This document shows positions 23,913 through 31,768 of a stretch of 46,098 nt of DNA, one piece after another. The notes under the pieces were generated by a model. That model was given only the letters and a program-made list of their open reading frames with translations. It had not been told where the DNA came from and searched no databases. This stretch comes from Sphingomonadaceae bacterium (lineage in GTDB: Bacteria > Pseudomonadota > Alphaproteobacteria > Sphingomonadales > Sphingomonadaceae). A program made the position numbers and the translations under genes. Location of the stretch: NCBI GenBank assembly GCA_029268145.1, contig JAJUHA010000014.1, positions 1 to 46,098 on the forward strand. The letters run 5' to 3'. Position 1 is the first letter of the stretch, and every line of letters begins with the position of its first letter.

Positions 23913-25100
23913 ATGAAGCCGCTCCAGCGCCCGGGTTCCGGGTTCGACAGTCTCGAGGCCGCCCGCGTCGTCGCCCGCCGGTCGATGGCGCTGCCCGAGA
24001 GCCGCACCCGGCTGGCCATCGCGTCCATCGCCGGATTCTGGATGGTCTATTTCGCGCTCGCCACCTTCCGCGCCTTCATCGGCGAGGCGCCGGCGCAGGA
24101 CGAGATGCTCATCCGCCGGGCGATCGTGACGCTCGCCTCGATGGGCCTCACCTTCCTGCTCTATCGGCTGCTGACCGAGTTCGAGAATGCCCGCACCGGC
24201 AAGCTGCTCGCGGTCGCCTTCCTCGCGTCCGTCCCGCTCGCCTTCGCCTATGCCTGCGTCAACTACACCGCCTTCTACCTCTTCCCCATCGCCCACATGC
24301 TCAAGGACCCGATGTGGGCGATGAAGCCGGCCCATGTTGTCATCACCGGCCAGGCGCTCGACTGGTATTTCTTCATCGCCGCCTGGGCGGTGATGTGGAT
24401 CGCCATCCTCTACGCCGGCAAGGTCCAGGCGGCCGAGCGGGCGGCGGCCCACTATGCCAAGGCGGCGCAGGAGGCGGAGCTTCGGGCGCTGCGCTACCAG
24501 GTGAACCCGCACTTCCTGTTCAACACGCTGAACTCGCTCTCCACCCTCGTCATGCGCGGCGCGACCGACGAGGCCGAGCAGATGATCCTGAACCTCTCCA
24601 ACTTCTTCCGCGCCTCGCTCACGCGCGACGCCGCCGAGGATCTGCCGCTCGCCGAGGAGGTGCGCCTGCAGCGCCTCTACCTCGACATCGAGCAGGTCCG
24701 CTTCCCCGAGCGGCTCCGGGTCGAGCTCGACGTGCCCGACGCGCTCGGCCACCTGCCGGTGCCCGCGCTCATCCTCCAGCCGCTGGTCGAGAATGCCATC
24801 AAGTATGGCGTCTCGCGCAGCTGCCGGCCGGTGACGGTGCGGATCGCGGCGCGGCTCTCCGATGCCGGGCGGCTCGTCCTCGACGTCGGCGACGACGGCG
24901 ATGCCGTCTGCGAGGTCAAGCCCGAGGGCTGCGGCGTGGGGCTCACCAATGTCCGGGCGAGGCTCGCCGCCCGCTATGGCGACGAGGCGCGCCTCGTCGC
25001 CGGGCCCGGGCCGATGGGCGGCTATCTGGCGCGGATCGTGATGCCGGCCGAGGATGCGCGCCACGGCAGCGCCGCCGCCCCCTTCGCCTTCGCTGCCTGA
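23913..25100 (+). CDS. LytS-type sensor histidine kinase
   Basis: A 395-residue inner-membrane sensor kinase of the LytS/His_kinase (PF06580) group. Four hydrophobic segments occur in the first 170 residues (around 34-54, 68-86, 98-124 and 150-168), with no large periplasmic domain. A short coiled region precedes the phosphoacceptor box LRYQVNPHFLFNTLNSL, with His200 as the phosphorylated residue. The ATPase part has PALILQPLVENAIKYG (N box), DVGDDGD and GCGVGLTNVRARL (G box). It pairs with the LytTR regulator 43 nt downstream. The signal sensed is unknown. ATG at 23913 is used, AGGG being 8 nt upstream; a GTG at 23904 is the alternative. Confidence 0.92.
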   Translation: MKPLQRPGSGFDSLEAARVVARRSMALPESRTRLAIASIAGFWMVYFALATFRAFIGEAPAQDEMLIRRAIVTLASMGLTFLLYRLLTEFENARTGKLLAVAFLASVPLAFAYACVNYTAFYLFPIAHMLKDPMWAMKPAHVVITGQALDWYFFIAAWAVMWIAILYAGKVQAAERAAAHYAKAAQEAELRALRYQVNPHFLFNTLNSLSTLVMRGATDEAEQMILNLSNFFRASLTRDAAEDLPLAEEVRLQRLYLDIEQVRFPERLRVELDVPDALGHLPVPALILQPLVENAIKYGVSRSCRPVTVRIAARLSDAGRLVLDVGDDGDAVCEVKPEGCGVGLTNVRARLAARYGDEARLVAGPGPMGGYLARIVMPAEDARHGSAAAPFAFAA

Positions 25101-25143
25101 CCCGCATTGCCCGCCCGCGCGCACTGAGGCAGAGCCCGGCGCC

Positions 25144-25899
25144 ATGCCGCTCAGGACCCTCATCGTCGACGACGAGCCGCTCGCGGTCGAGCGGCTGCAG
25201 ATCCTCTGCGCCAGGATCCCGGCGCTCCAGCTGGTGGGCACCGCGAACGATGGCCAGGCCGCGCTGCGCCTCATCGAGGCGCTCGAACCCGAGCTCCTCT
25301 TCCTCGACATCGCCATGCCCGGCATGACCGGCATGGAGGTGGCGGCAGCACTCGCCGGCAGGCCGCAGCGGCCGGCGATCGTGTTCGTCACCGCCTTCGA
25401 CAGCTTCGCGGTGGCCGCCTTCGACGTCGAGGCGACGGACTATCTCATGAAGCCGGTGGCGCCCGACCGGCTGGCCCGCGCCGTCGAGCGCGTCGAGGAG
25501 CGGCTGCGCCAGCGCGGCGTGGCGGCGGCCGGTGGCGCTGCGCCCCGCCCGGCCGGCCAGGCGCACCTGACCGAGCTCTGGGTTCCCAACCGCGGCGAGC
25601 TGGTGCGGGTGGAGGCGTCCGCGATCGACTGGATCGAGGCCGAGCGCGACTACATGCGGCTCCACATCGGCAGCCGCAGCTTCCTCATCCACGAGACCAT
25701 CACCGCGCTCGAGGCCCGGCTCGATCCGGCCGCCTTCGTCCGCGTCCACCGCGGCGCCATCCTGCGCCGGGGCGCGATCGCCCGGCTCGCCCACGATGGC
25801 CAGGGCAACTGGGCGGCCGAGCTTGCCGATGGAACGAGCGTGAGGATCGGCCGCACCTATCTTGCCGCCGCCAAGTCTGCCATCCTCGAGCGCGGCTGA
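25144..25899 (+). CDS. LytTR-family response regulator (AlgR-like)
   Basis: A 251-residue two-domain response regulator. The receiver domain starts LRTLIVDDEPLAVERL, with phosphoacceptor Asp55 in LLFLDIAMPGMTG, Thr in FVTAFDSFA and Lys in YLMKPV. The C-terminal LytTR DNA-binding domain (about residues 145-250) has ELVRVEASAIDWIEAERDYM and the FVRVHRGAILRR motif typical of AlgR/AgrA-type proteins. LytTR proteins bind paired short direct repeats on one DNA face; two such pairs at 21-bp spacing occur in the window (23844-23875 and 26913-26944). It forms an operon with the LytS kinase. Confidence 0.93.
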   Translation: MPLRTLIVDDEPLAVERLQILCARIPALQLVGTANDGQAALRLIEALEPELLFLDIAMPGMTGMEVAAALAGRPQRPAIVFVTAFDSFAVAAFDVEATDYLMKPVAPDRLARAVERVEERLRQRGVAAAGGAAPRPAGQAHLTELWVPNRGELVRVEASAIDWIEAERDYMRLHIGSRSFLIHETITALEARLDPAAFVRVHRGAILRRGAIARLAHDGQGNWAAELADGTSVRIGRTYLAAAKSAILERG

Positions 25900-25920
25900 G
25901 GCCGGGCAGGGGAGGGCGCG

Positions 25921-26298
25921 ATGGAAGGGCGGATCATCGGGCTTGGCGGCGTGTTCGTGAAGGTGGCCGATCCGGAGGCGACGAGGGCCTGGTATGCCCG
26001 CGTGTTCGGCATTGCCATCTCGCCCTGGGGCGCGGGCGAGTTCGTGGGCCCGGAGGCCGGCGCGCGCACGGTGTGGAGCCCGATGGCGATGGAAAGCGAC
26101 TATTTCGCCCCGTCCGGTCGCGAGGTGATGCTGAACTTCGTCGCCGACGATCTCGACGCGCTTCTCGCCCGGGCGCGGGCGCAGGGCGTGGCGCCGGTGG
26201 GCGACGTCCTCGAGGAGAGCTGCGGCCGCTTCGCCTGGTTCCTCGACCCCGACGGCTTCAAGATCGAGGTGTGGCAGCCGCTCGCGCCCCCGGCCTGA
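25921..26298 (+). CDS. VOC (glyoxalase/bleomycin-resistance) family protein
   Basis: A 125-residue single-domain VOC protein. It begins IIGLGGVFVKVADPEATRAWYARVFGI, a typical beta-alpha-beta start, and ends FAWFLDPDGFKIEVWQP, where the Glu of FKIEVWQP is the usual metal ligand. The first strand lacks the usual His ligand (GVFVKVAD), so metal binding may be incomplete. Function unknown; relatives include glyoxalases, dioxygenases and resistance proteins. GGGGAGG precedes the ATG. It lies 21 nt after the LytTR gene and may be in that operon. A bidirectional terminator follows. Confidence 0.85.
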   Translation: MEGRIIGLGGVFVKVADPEATRAWYARVFGIAISPWGAGEFVGPEAGARTVWSPMAMESDYFAPSGREVMLNFVADDLDALLARARAQGVAPVGDVLEESCGRFAWFLDPDGFKIEVWQPLAPPA

Positions 26299-26321
26299 GC
26301 GCACCCGTCGCACAAGGAAAT

Positions 26322-26349
26322 CCCCGCCCGGCGGGGGCGCCGGGCGGGG
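26322..26349. terminator. Bidirectional terminator hairpin
   Basis: CCCCGCCCGGCG (26322-26333) and CGCCGGGCGGGG (26338-26349) form a perfect 12-bp stem with a GGGG loop between the VOC gene (plus) and the urcA gene (minus). On the minus strand the stem is followed by ATTTCC, a weak T-rich tract, so it mainly looks like the end of the urcA transcript. Confidence 0.75.
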
Positions 26350-26380
26350 TCCTGTGGCAGACGCTCCGTGCGGAGGGGCT

Positions 26381-26746
26381 TCAGTTGACTGCAGGGCTCC
26401 GCGGCGCTGCCGAGGCCTGGCGGGTGGCGTTCGCCAGGGCGTTGGCCACCAGCTGGTCGCGCACCACCGAGACGGCGGCGCGGGTCTCGATCTCGCAGGC
26501 CGTCTGGCGCTGGCGGGCGGCGAGGTCGCGGACGCCATGGGCGACGCAGACCTCGCGGACGGCGCGCTCGATCCTGCCGTCGAGGGCCCGCTGGCCCTCC
26601 GCGGTCGAGAGGTCGAGGCCGGCGTAGGACACGCTGGCGTTGCGCGCCTCGCTCGGGCTGGCGAAGGCTGCGGTCTGGACGCCGACGACGGCGATGGCCG
26701 CAGCCAGAGCGGGCAGGGCGATGCGGGGGAAGGCGAAGGTCATCAT
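26381..26746 (-). CDS. UrcA family exported protein
   Basis: A 121-residue protein with a signal peptide (MMTFAFPRIALPALAAAIAVV...AAFAS) and the UrcA pattern: VSYAGLDLSTAEGQRALDGRIERAVREVC then ACEIETRAAVSVVRDQLVAN. The two Cys residues, one after REV and one before EIE, are conserved in the family and probably form a disulfide in the periplasm. The function of UrcA proteins is unknown; they are common in sphingomonads and caulobacters. AGGAGA precedes the start. Upstream lie a strong hairpin (26784-26823) and a pair of perfect AlgR-like sites, making it a candidate target of the neighbouring LytS-LytTR system. Confidence 0.85.
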   Translation of the reverse strand: MMTFAFPRIALPALAAAIAVVGVQTAAFASPSEARNASVSYAGLDLSTAEGQRALDGRIERAVREVCVAHGVRDLAARQRQTACEIETRAAVSVVRDQLVANALANATRQASAAPRSPAVN

Positions 26747-26783
26747 GCAAGGTCTCCTGTGGCGGTCTGTTGTGGTGGCTGAC

Positions 26784-26823
26784 CTGCCGGGGGCGGGGAG
26801 AGGGGGGAACCCGCCCCCGGCAG
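26784..26823. terminator. Strong 14-bp hairpin between TonB receptor and urcA
   Basis: CTGCCGGGGGCGGG (26784-26797) and CCCGCCCCCGGCAG (26810-26823) form a perfect 14-bp stem with a 12-nt purine-rich loop. It follows the TonB receptor stop by about 150 nt and lies 38 nt before the urcA start on the same strand. It can end the receptor transcript, or act as a leader structure if urcA is transcribed from the LytTR sites further upstream. No U-tract is seen. Confidence 0.6.
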
Positions 26824-26912
26824 CGCCATGACCGTGATGTGCCAGAGCCTGCCGCGCGCCGCGCGCCTCCCTCGACGAGCAGCCTCCGGCGCTCGGCAAA
26901 GGGCGCGGGCTT

Positions 26913-26944
26913 CGACGAACGGCCGAGCGCGTCCGACGAACGGC
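26913..26944. promoter_or_regulatory. Tandem perfect AlgR-like LytTR sites upstream of urcA
   Basis: CGACGAACGGC occurs twice without change, at 26913-26923 and 26934-26944, exactly 21 bp apart. On the minus strand each reads GCCGTTCGTCG, containing CCGTTCGTC, the published AlgR core. The pair lies 167-198 nt before urcA on the same strand and 30 nt past the TonB receptor stop. LytTR proteins bind such repeats on one helix face. Confidence 0.65.
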
Positions 26945-26973
26945 GGGCGCCGGCCCGGCCGGACGCGCCGGAC

Positions 26974-29310
26974 TCAGAAGCGGAAGGCCGCCTCCACGCC
27001 GTAGAGCGCCGGCAGGCCGCGGATGAAGGTCGGGATGCCAAAGGCGCCGCCGGTGTTGCCGGCGTCGATCAGATAGTCCCGGTCGAGCGCGTTGCGGGCA
27101 AAGCCGAGCAGCTGCCAGCGCCCGTCGCGCGTCTCGATGCCGCCGCGGAGGTTCAGGAGCGCCACCGGGCCCTGCGAGATGAGCGGCCGGTTGGGCAGCT
27201 CGAAGAACAGGGTGGAGCGGTAGGTGGCAGTCGGCGTCAGGAACAGGTCGAACCGGTCGGAGACGGGGAAGCGCGCATCCACGCCGCCGGCTGCCTGCCA
27301 CTTCGACTGGAGGCGGAAGCGGTTGCCGGCGAAGATTCCGTTCTCCGCCCGGTCGGCGATCTTGGCATCGATGTAGCCGGCGTTGCCGAACAGGGTGATG
27401 GTCCGCGTCGGTGCCCAGCTCAGCTCGGTCTCGACCCCGAAGTTGCTGGCCGCGCCGGCGTTTCGGGTGACGAGCTGGCCGCCCTCGTTCACCGTCACCT
27501 GGAAGTTGCTGTAGGTCTGGTAGAAGATGCCGAGCGTGGCGTTGACCGGCCCGAGGCGGCCCTTGACGCCGCCCTCATAGTTCCAGACCACCTCCGCCGG
27601 CACGTCGCGCCGCGCCGGAACCGAGGGCTGGCCGGCCACCGGCCGCGCCGCCGAGAGCTGGACGATGGGCGCCCGTCGGCCCTTGCCGAAGGTGGCGTAG
27701 ACGTTGAGCGAATCGCTCGCGCGGAACAGCAGGTTGGCGCGGGGCAGCAGGGCGTCATTGTCGCCTTCGGCGGTGAAGGTCCGCCCGTCGGTCGACGGGA
27801 AGGGCAGGAGCGGCCCGCGGCTGATGACCGAATTGGGCTGGTCGGCGAAGTAGCTGCTCTGCCGCGTCTCGCGGAGGTAGCGCAGCCCCGCCGAGAGCTC
27901 GAGCCGCTCCCTGACGGTCCAGGTCAGGTCGCCGAAGACGCTCCAGTTGGTGATCTCCCCGCCGTTGCGGAACAGCGAGCGGTAGGGCAGCACCGACGCC
28001 GCGCCGCCGGTGAGGATGCGGGTGGCGTTCGCCGCCTGGACCACGCCATTGCCATCGACGCAGGGAAGCCCGGGGATGAGGCGGGCCGCGCACTGGAGAT
28101 AGGTGCCCTCCTCGGTCGAGAAGGGCACCGCCTGGGTGCCGCTCTCGTGGAAGACGTTGAAGCCGGCGAAGGCGCGGATCCGCCCGGCCGCGAAGTTGAC
28201 CCGGCTCTCGTGGCTGAACTGCTCGCCGCGCGCATCCTCGGCGAACTCGAGATACCAGGCCTGCGAGCCGTCGGCGTCGAACACCTCGAGGCTGTCGAAC
28301 TTCCGGAAGCCGGTGATCGCCGTGTAGCTCCAGGCGCTGTCGGGCCGGGCGTAGCGGGCGGTCAGGTTGACGTCATGGACGTTGCGGGTGAGGCCCAGCC
28401 TCTCGGCGCCCAGCACGGCGCGCGAGAAGGGCGAGCCGGCAAGCTCGGCGAAGCTGTAGGGCGAGGTGTCGCCGCCGGTGGGCACGAAGGTGCCCGACTT
28501 GAAGGCGGTGCCGGGCGCGCGCTGGCCATCATAGGTGTAGACAAGATCGAGCCGGAGATCCTCGACCGGCTTCAGCATGACCGAGAGGCGCACGCCGGTC
28601 TGGTCCTGGCCGTTCAGATCCTCCTGGTCGATGCCGCGCGGGTTCTGCGAGCCCGGCTCGCCGGCGATGTTCCGGACCACCCCGTCGCGCACCTTCCAGG
28701 CCGCGGCGATGCGCAGGCCGAAGCGGTCGGTTGCGGCATTGACGAAGCCCGAGACCTGCTTCTGGCCGAAGTTGCCGAAGGCGGTGCGCACCTCCGACGA
28801 CACGCCCTCGGTGACCCCCATGGGGATGACGGAGACCGCGCCGATCGCCGCCGCGGTTCCGAACAGCGTCGCCTGCGGGCCCTTCACCACTTCCACCCGC
28901 TCGATGTCGAACAGGTCGAAGTAGGAGCCGCGCGAGCGCGAGACATCGACCCCGAGATAATAGACGGTGACGCGCGCGGCCTCCTGCGCCGAGCCCGAAT
29001 CCGAGGTGATCCCGCGGATGACGAAGCCGGGGTTGTTGGGCGACTGCTCCTGGATGTTGAGGCCGGGGACGAAGGCCGAGAGCTGGTCGAACTGGTTGAC
29101 CCCGATGCGCTGAAGCTGTTCGCCCGAGTTGGCGGTGATGGTCACCGGCACGTCGACGAGGCGCTGCGCGCTCTTCTGCGCCGTCACCACGATCTCGCTG
29201 GCGAACAGGGCGTCGTCGGCCCCTTCGGCCAGTTGCGGCGCCTCTGCCAGCGCCGGCGCGGCAACCGCCGCGAGCGAGGAACTGGTGAGCAGGCGGATCG
29301 TGGCGCGCAT
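26974..29310 (-). CDS. TonB-dependent outer-membrane receptor
   Basis: A 778-residue TonB-dependent receptor. It has a signal peptide (MRATIRLLTSSSLAAVAAPALA), the plug start ASEIVVTAQKSAQRLVDVPVTI, the plug signature VEVVKGPQATLFGTAAAIGAV and a long beta-barrel ending with FIRGLPALYGVEAAFRF and a C-terminal Phe. The open frame extends upstream to 29517, but the ATG at 29310 follows GGAAGGGAAT and opens the signal peptide. No enzyme genes are in the same operon, so its substrate is unclear. The ribosome site is covered by a hairpin like that of the receptor at 6128. Confidence 0.93.
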   Translation of the reverse strand: MRATIRLLTSSSLAAVAAPALAEAPQLAEGADDALFASEIVVTAQKSAQRLVDVPVTITANSGEQLQRIGVNQFDQLSAFVPGLNIQEQSPNNPGFVIRGITSDSGSAQEAARVTVYYLGVDVSRSRGSYFDLFDIERVEVVKGPQATLFGTAAAIGAVSVIPMGVTEGVSSEVRTAFGNFGQKQVSGFVNAATDRFGLRIAAAWKVRDGVVRNIAGEPGSQNPRGIDQEDLNGQDQTGVRLSVMLKPVEDLRLDLVYTYDGQRAPGTAFKSGTFVPTGGDTSPYSFAELAGSPFSRAVLGAERLGLTRNVHDVNLTARYARPDSAWSYTAITGFRKFDSLEVFDADGSQAWYLEFAEDARGEQFSHESRVNFAAGRIRAFAGFNVFHESGTQAVPFSTEEGTYLQCAARLIPGLPCVDGNGVVQAANATRILTGGAASVLPYRSLFRNGGEITNWSVFGDLTWTVRERLELSAGLRYLRETRQSSYFADQPNSVISRGPLLPFPSTDGRTFTAEGDNDALLPRANLLFRASDSLNVYATFGKGRRAPIVQLSAARPVAGQPSVPARRDVPAEVVWNYEGGVKGRLGPVNATLGIFYQTYSNFQVTVNEGGQLVTRNAGAASNFGVETELSWAPTRTITLFGNAGYIDAKIADRAENGIFAGNRFRLQSKWQAAGGVDARFPVSDRFDLFLTPTATYRSTLFFELPNRPLISQGPVALLNLRGGIETRDGRWQLLGFARNALDRDYLIDAGNTGGAFGIPTFIRGLPALYGVEAAFRF

Positions 29311-29318
29311 GAGGATTC

Positions 29319-29339
29319 CCTTCCGTGGCAGGCGGAAGG
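29319..29339 (-). promoter_or_regulatory. Leader hairpin covering the TonB receptor Shine-Dalgarno
   Basis: CCTTCCG (29319-29325) and CGGAAGG (29333-29339) form a 7-bp perfect stem with a 7-nt loop. In the minus-strand mRNA the 3' arm is the GGAAGG of the ribosome site, eight bases before the AUG at 29310. It has the same layout and nearly the same stem as the leader at 8467-8493. Confidence 0.55.
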
Positions 29340-29494
29340 CGGCGATGGCGAGCCTTTGTTGCACTGCAGCGAAGGGAATCTGACAGGGCGATGACAGGGG
29401 CCGGGAGGCGCGCCGGCGTTGCATGGCTGCCGCAGGGCCGGCCGTTGCGCCTGCCTCTTGCGCGGGGCTGCCGGCCCCCCCTAGGGCAGCGCGC

Positions 29495-29704
29495 ATGGCC
29501 CAGGCCCGCGACATCATGCCCGAGGTGCCGCCGCCGCCGGAGACGGTGGAGGTGCGCGCGCGCCGGGTGTGGTGCGACGGCGGCGAGGGTGCGCTCGGCC
29601 ATCCGCGCGTCTTCCTCGAGATCGACGCGCGCGGCTTCGTCGACTGCCCCTATTGCGACCGGCGCTTCCTCCTCGTCGGAGATGCCGGCCCGGCCGGCCA
29701 CTAG
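29495..29704 (+). CDS. CHCC-type zinc-finger protein
   Basis: A 69-residue protein of the zinc-finger CHCC family, related to the NDUFS6/complex I accessory domain. The zinc ligands are Cys in RRVWCDGG, His in LGHPRVFLEI and the pair in VDCPYCDRRFLL. Such proteins are single-copy and widespread in alphaproteobacteria; binding to a respiratory or assembly complex is likely but unproven. The start is placed at the ATG at 29495 (AGGG upstream); 29423 and 29516 are alternatives, the core PETVEVRARRV being inside all of them. Confidence 0.8.
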   Translation: MAQARDIMPEVPPPPETVEVRARRVWCDGGEGALGHPRVFLEIDARGFVDCPYCDRRFLLVGDAGPAGH

Positions 29705-29735
29705 CGCTGCGGCGCAGGCCGACCCGGGGGACGGC

Positions 29736-29781
29736 GGCAGAGGGGGCCGGCAGAGGGCGGCGGCAGAGGGGGCGGCAGAGG
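29736..29781. repeat. Short purine-rich tandem repeat
   Basis: GGCAGAGG occurs four times, at 29736, 29749, 29762 and 29774, a 12-13-bp period, in the gap between the zinc-finger gene and the AllA-like gene. It is probably a slippage product without function, though it lies where two transcripts converge. Confidence 0.6.
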
Positions 29782-29802
29782 CGGGCGGCGGGCGCGCGCG
29801 GA

Positions 29803-30381
29803 TCAGAGCTGGAGCGCGAGCCGCACGCCGAGCCTTGCCTCGAGGTCCTTCTTGTCGAGATCCTCGCCCTGCGCCTCGTCCTGGATCACATTGTCCTTGA
29901 CGAGGCCATCGGTCGCCGCCTTCGTCAGGATGACCATCAGCACCGTGTCGTCGAGGAGCGCGAAGGGGAATTCGTGCCAGGTGCCGATGTGCATCATGAG
30001 CCCGGCCGAGCCGTCGAACAGGAAGGCCTCCACCCGGTCGAGATCGGGCAGATCGCCGTCATTGGGTGGCGCGAAGCAGCCGATGAACGGCTTGGCGCCG
30101 AGCGAGACGAAGGCCTGGGTGTGCTTGAAGTGGCGCTCCATCCAGCGCACTTCGAGCGGCCGGCGCTGGAGGGTGACGACCGGCATCTCGATGACGCCCT
30201 CGGCCCGGAAATCGACCACCCGCCGCACCCTGGCGGCGCCATCGTAGAAGTCGATCGGCATGGGGGCGACATTGGGGTCATGGCCGATCACCTGGCCATA
30301 GGGCGCGAGCGCCTCGGGTGTGGCGCGCCTGACGGGCACGTCGATGATCCGGGGCTTCGGGTTGGCGGCGGCGGTTGCCAT
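29803..30381 (-). CDS. Ureidoglycolate lyase (AllA) family protein
   Basis: A 192-residue cupin-fold protein of the AllA family. Shared features are PEALAPYGQVIGHD near the start, MERHFKHTQAFVSLGAKPF, PDLDRVEAFLFDG and GLMMHIGTWHEFPFALL, which align with E. coli AllA (ERH...TQAF, RAF...G, YH...WHHP). AllA releases urea from ureidoglycolate, giving glyoxylate. No other allantoin genes are present and the gene ends an operon with a molybdenum hydroxylase, so it may act on a different substrate, for example in a heterocycle pathway. It starts 11 nt after the Fe-S subunit gene. GGAG precedes the ATG. Confidence 0.82.
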   Translation of the reverse strand: MATAAANPKPRIIDVPVRRATPEALAPYGQVIGHDPNVAPMPIDFYDGAARVRRVVDFRAEGVIEMPVVTLQRRPLEVRWMERHFKHTQAFVSLGAKPFIGCFAPPNDGDLPDLDRVEAFLFDGSAGLMMHIGTWHEFPFALLDDTVLMVILTKAATDGLVKDNVIQDEAQGEDLDKKDLEARLGVRLALQL

Positions 30382-30392
30382 GGGGGGTCTCC

Positions 30393-30896
30393 TCAGTCCG
30401 GGTTGGGGTCTTTCAGGGCGCGCGCGGCCGCGCGCACGGCGCGGCGCAGGCTCTGGTAGCCGGTGCAGCGGCACAGCGAGCCGGCGAGTGCCGAGTCGAT
30501 CTCGGCATCGGTCGGGTCGGGGGTTTCGGCGAGCAGCTCGATGGCCGAGAACAGCATGCCCGGCGCGCAGTAGCCGCACTGGAAGCCGGCCTCGTCCCAG
30601 AAGGCCTGCTGGACGGGCGAGAGCCGGCCGTCGGGCCCCATGAGGCCCTCGATGGTGCGGATCTCGGCCCGCGGCAGGGTGGCCGCCTGGGCGATGCAGG
30701 ACTTGGCGATGCGCCCGTCGATCATGACCGTGCAGGCGCCGCAATGGCCGGTCATGCAGCCCATGTGGGTGCCGGTGAGGTTCAGCTGCTCGCGCAGCAC
30801 GTCGAGGAGCGACAGGCCGGGCAGCACGTCGAGCTCGTGGAGCACGCCATTGACCCGCCACTGGACCAGCACCGATTGCGCCAGATCGTCCATCAT
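30393..30896 (-). CDS. Molybdenum hydroxylase [2Fe-2S] subunit (CoxS-like)
   Basis: A 167-residue small subunit of a xanthine-dehydrogenase/CO-dehydrogenase-type enzyme. The N-terminal plant-type ferredoxin part has GCMTGHCGACTVMIDGR and a later SC; the C-terminal four-helix domain has FQCGYCAPGML and SLCRCTGYQ. Together they bind two [2Fe-2S] clusters passing electrons from the molybdenum site to FAD. The ATG at 30896 overlaps the stop of the FAD subunit gene by 4 nt. With the two genes upstream it makes a full three-subunit enzyme that hydroxylates an aromatic or heteroaromatic ring or an aldehyde using water. Confidence 0.93.
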   Translation of the reverse strand: MMDDLAQSVLVQWRVNGVLHELDVLPGLSLLDVLREQLNLTGTHMGCMTGHCGACTVMIDGRIAKSCIAQAATLPRAEIRTIEGLMGPDGRLSPVQQAFWDEAGFQCGYCAPGMLFSAIELLAETPDPTDAEIDSALAGSLCRCTGYQSLRRAVRAAARALKDPNPD

Positions 30897-31768
30897 CCCC
30901 TCCCCGCCCGGGCGACCGCGGCGGCCAGCGCGCGCTGCGCCACCACGCCCGCCATCGCCTGCCGCCAGGGGCCCGGGCCCTGCGCGTCCGAGAGCGGCGC
31001 GGCAACCAGCGCCGAAACGGCGCCTGCCAGCGCTGCGCCGGCCTCGGCGTCGAAGCGCCGGCCGACCAGAAGTGCGGCAGCGGCCTCGCTCGCATCGATG
31101 AGGCGGTCGGCAACCGCCCCCACCACCAGCCGGACCGCCGCCACGCGCCCCTCCTTCAGCTTCACGAGCGCAGCGGCATTGGCCGAGCCATAGGCCCCGC
31201 CCGAGGCCTTGAGCTTCTCGTAGGCCCAGCCCAGCCCGTCGGCCATCGGCACCACCAGCACCCGGGTGAGGATCGCCTCGCTGCCAAGGCCGTGGCGGCT
31301 GTCGGCCAGCATGGCGGCGAGCGGCTGGCGGACCGTCTCCCTTCCCTTCACCCACTCCACCTCGGCTTCCAGCGCGAGCAGCGGAGGCGCGATGTCGTAG
31401 AGCGGATGCTGGGCCACCAGGTTCCCGCCGATGGTGCCCCGGTTGTGAACCTGCCGGCCGCCGCCTGCGCGCGTCGCCGCATGCGCCAGCAGGGGCAGCT
31501 GCGCCCTGACGCGCGGGTCGGTCTGCAGCTCGCGGTGGACCGTCAGCGCGCCGATGCCGACTCGCCCTTCCGGCGTCTCGGTGATGCCGCGGAGCTCGGC
31601 GAGGCCGCCGATGTCGACATAGACCTCGGGTGCGAGCACGCCCTGGTTGATGCTCGGCATCAGCTCCTGCCCGCCGGCGATGACGACGCCGCCGGACGCG
31701 AGCGAGGCAAGGAGGGTCGCCGCATCGGCGAGCGTCCGCGGGCGGGCGAAGCTCGGGTAGAGGCTCAT
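30893..31768 (-). CDS. Molybdenum hydroxylase FAD subunit (CoxM-like)
   Basis: A 291-residue medium subunit with the FAD-binding fold of CO dehydrogenase and xanthine dehydrogenase. It begins LYPSFARPRTLADAATLLAS and has the FAD-binding loops VIAGGQELMP (AGGxxLxP) and NRGTIGGNLVAQHPLYD (TxGGN). The TIGGN motif is well kept. It passes electrons to an acceptor, probably the quinone pool or NAD. It overlaps the large-subunit gene stop and the small-subunit gene start by 4 nt each, so the three are made together. Confidence 0.93.
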   Translation of the reverse strand: MSLYPSFARPRTLADAATLLASLASGGVVIAGGQELMPSINQGVLAPEVYVDIGGLAELRGITETPEGRVGIGALTVHRELQTDPRVRAQLPLLAHAATRAGGGRQVHNRGTIGGNLVAQHPLYDIAPPLLALEAEVEWVKGRETVRQPLAAMLADSRHGLGSEAILTRVLVVPMADGLGWAYEKLKASGGAYGSANAAALVKLKEGRVAAVRLVVGAVADRLIDASEAAAALLVGRRFDAEAGAALAGAVSALVAAPLSDAQGPGPWRQAMAGVVAQRALAAAVARAGRG

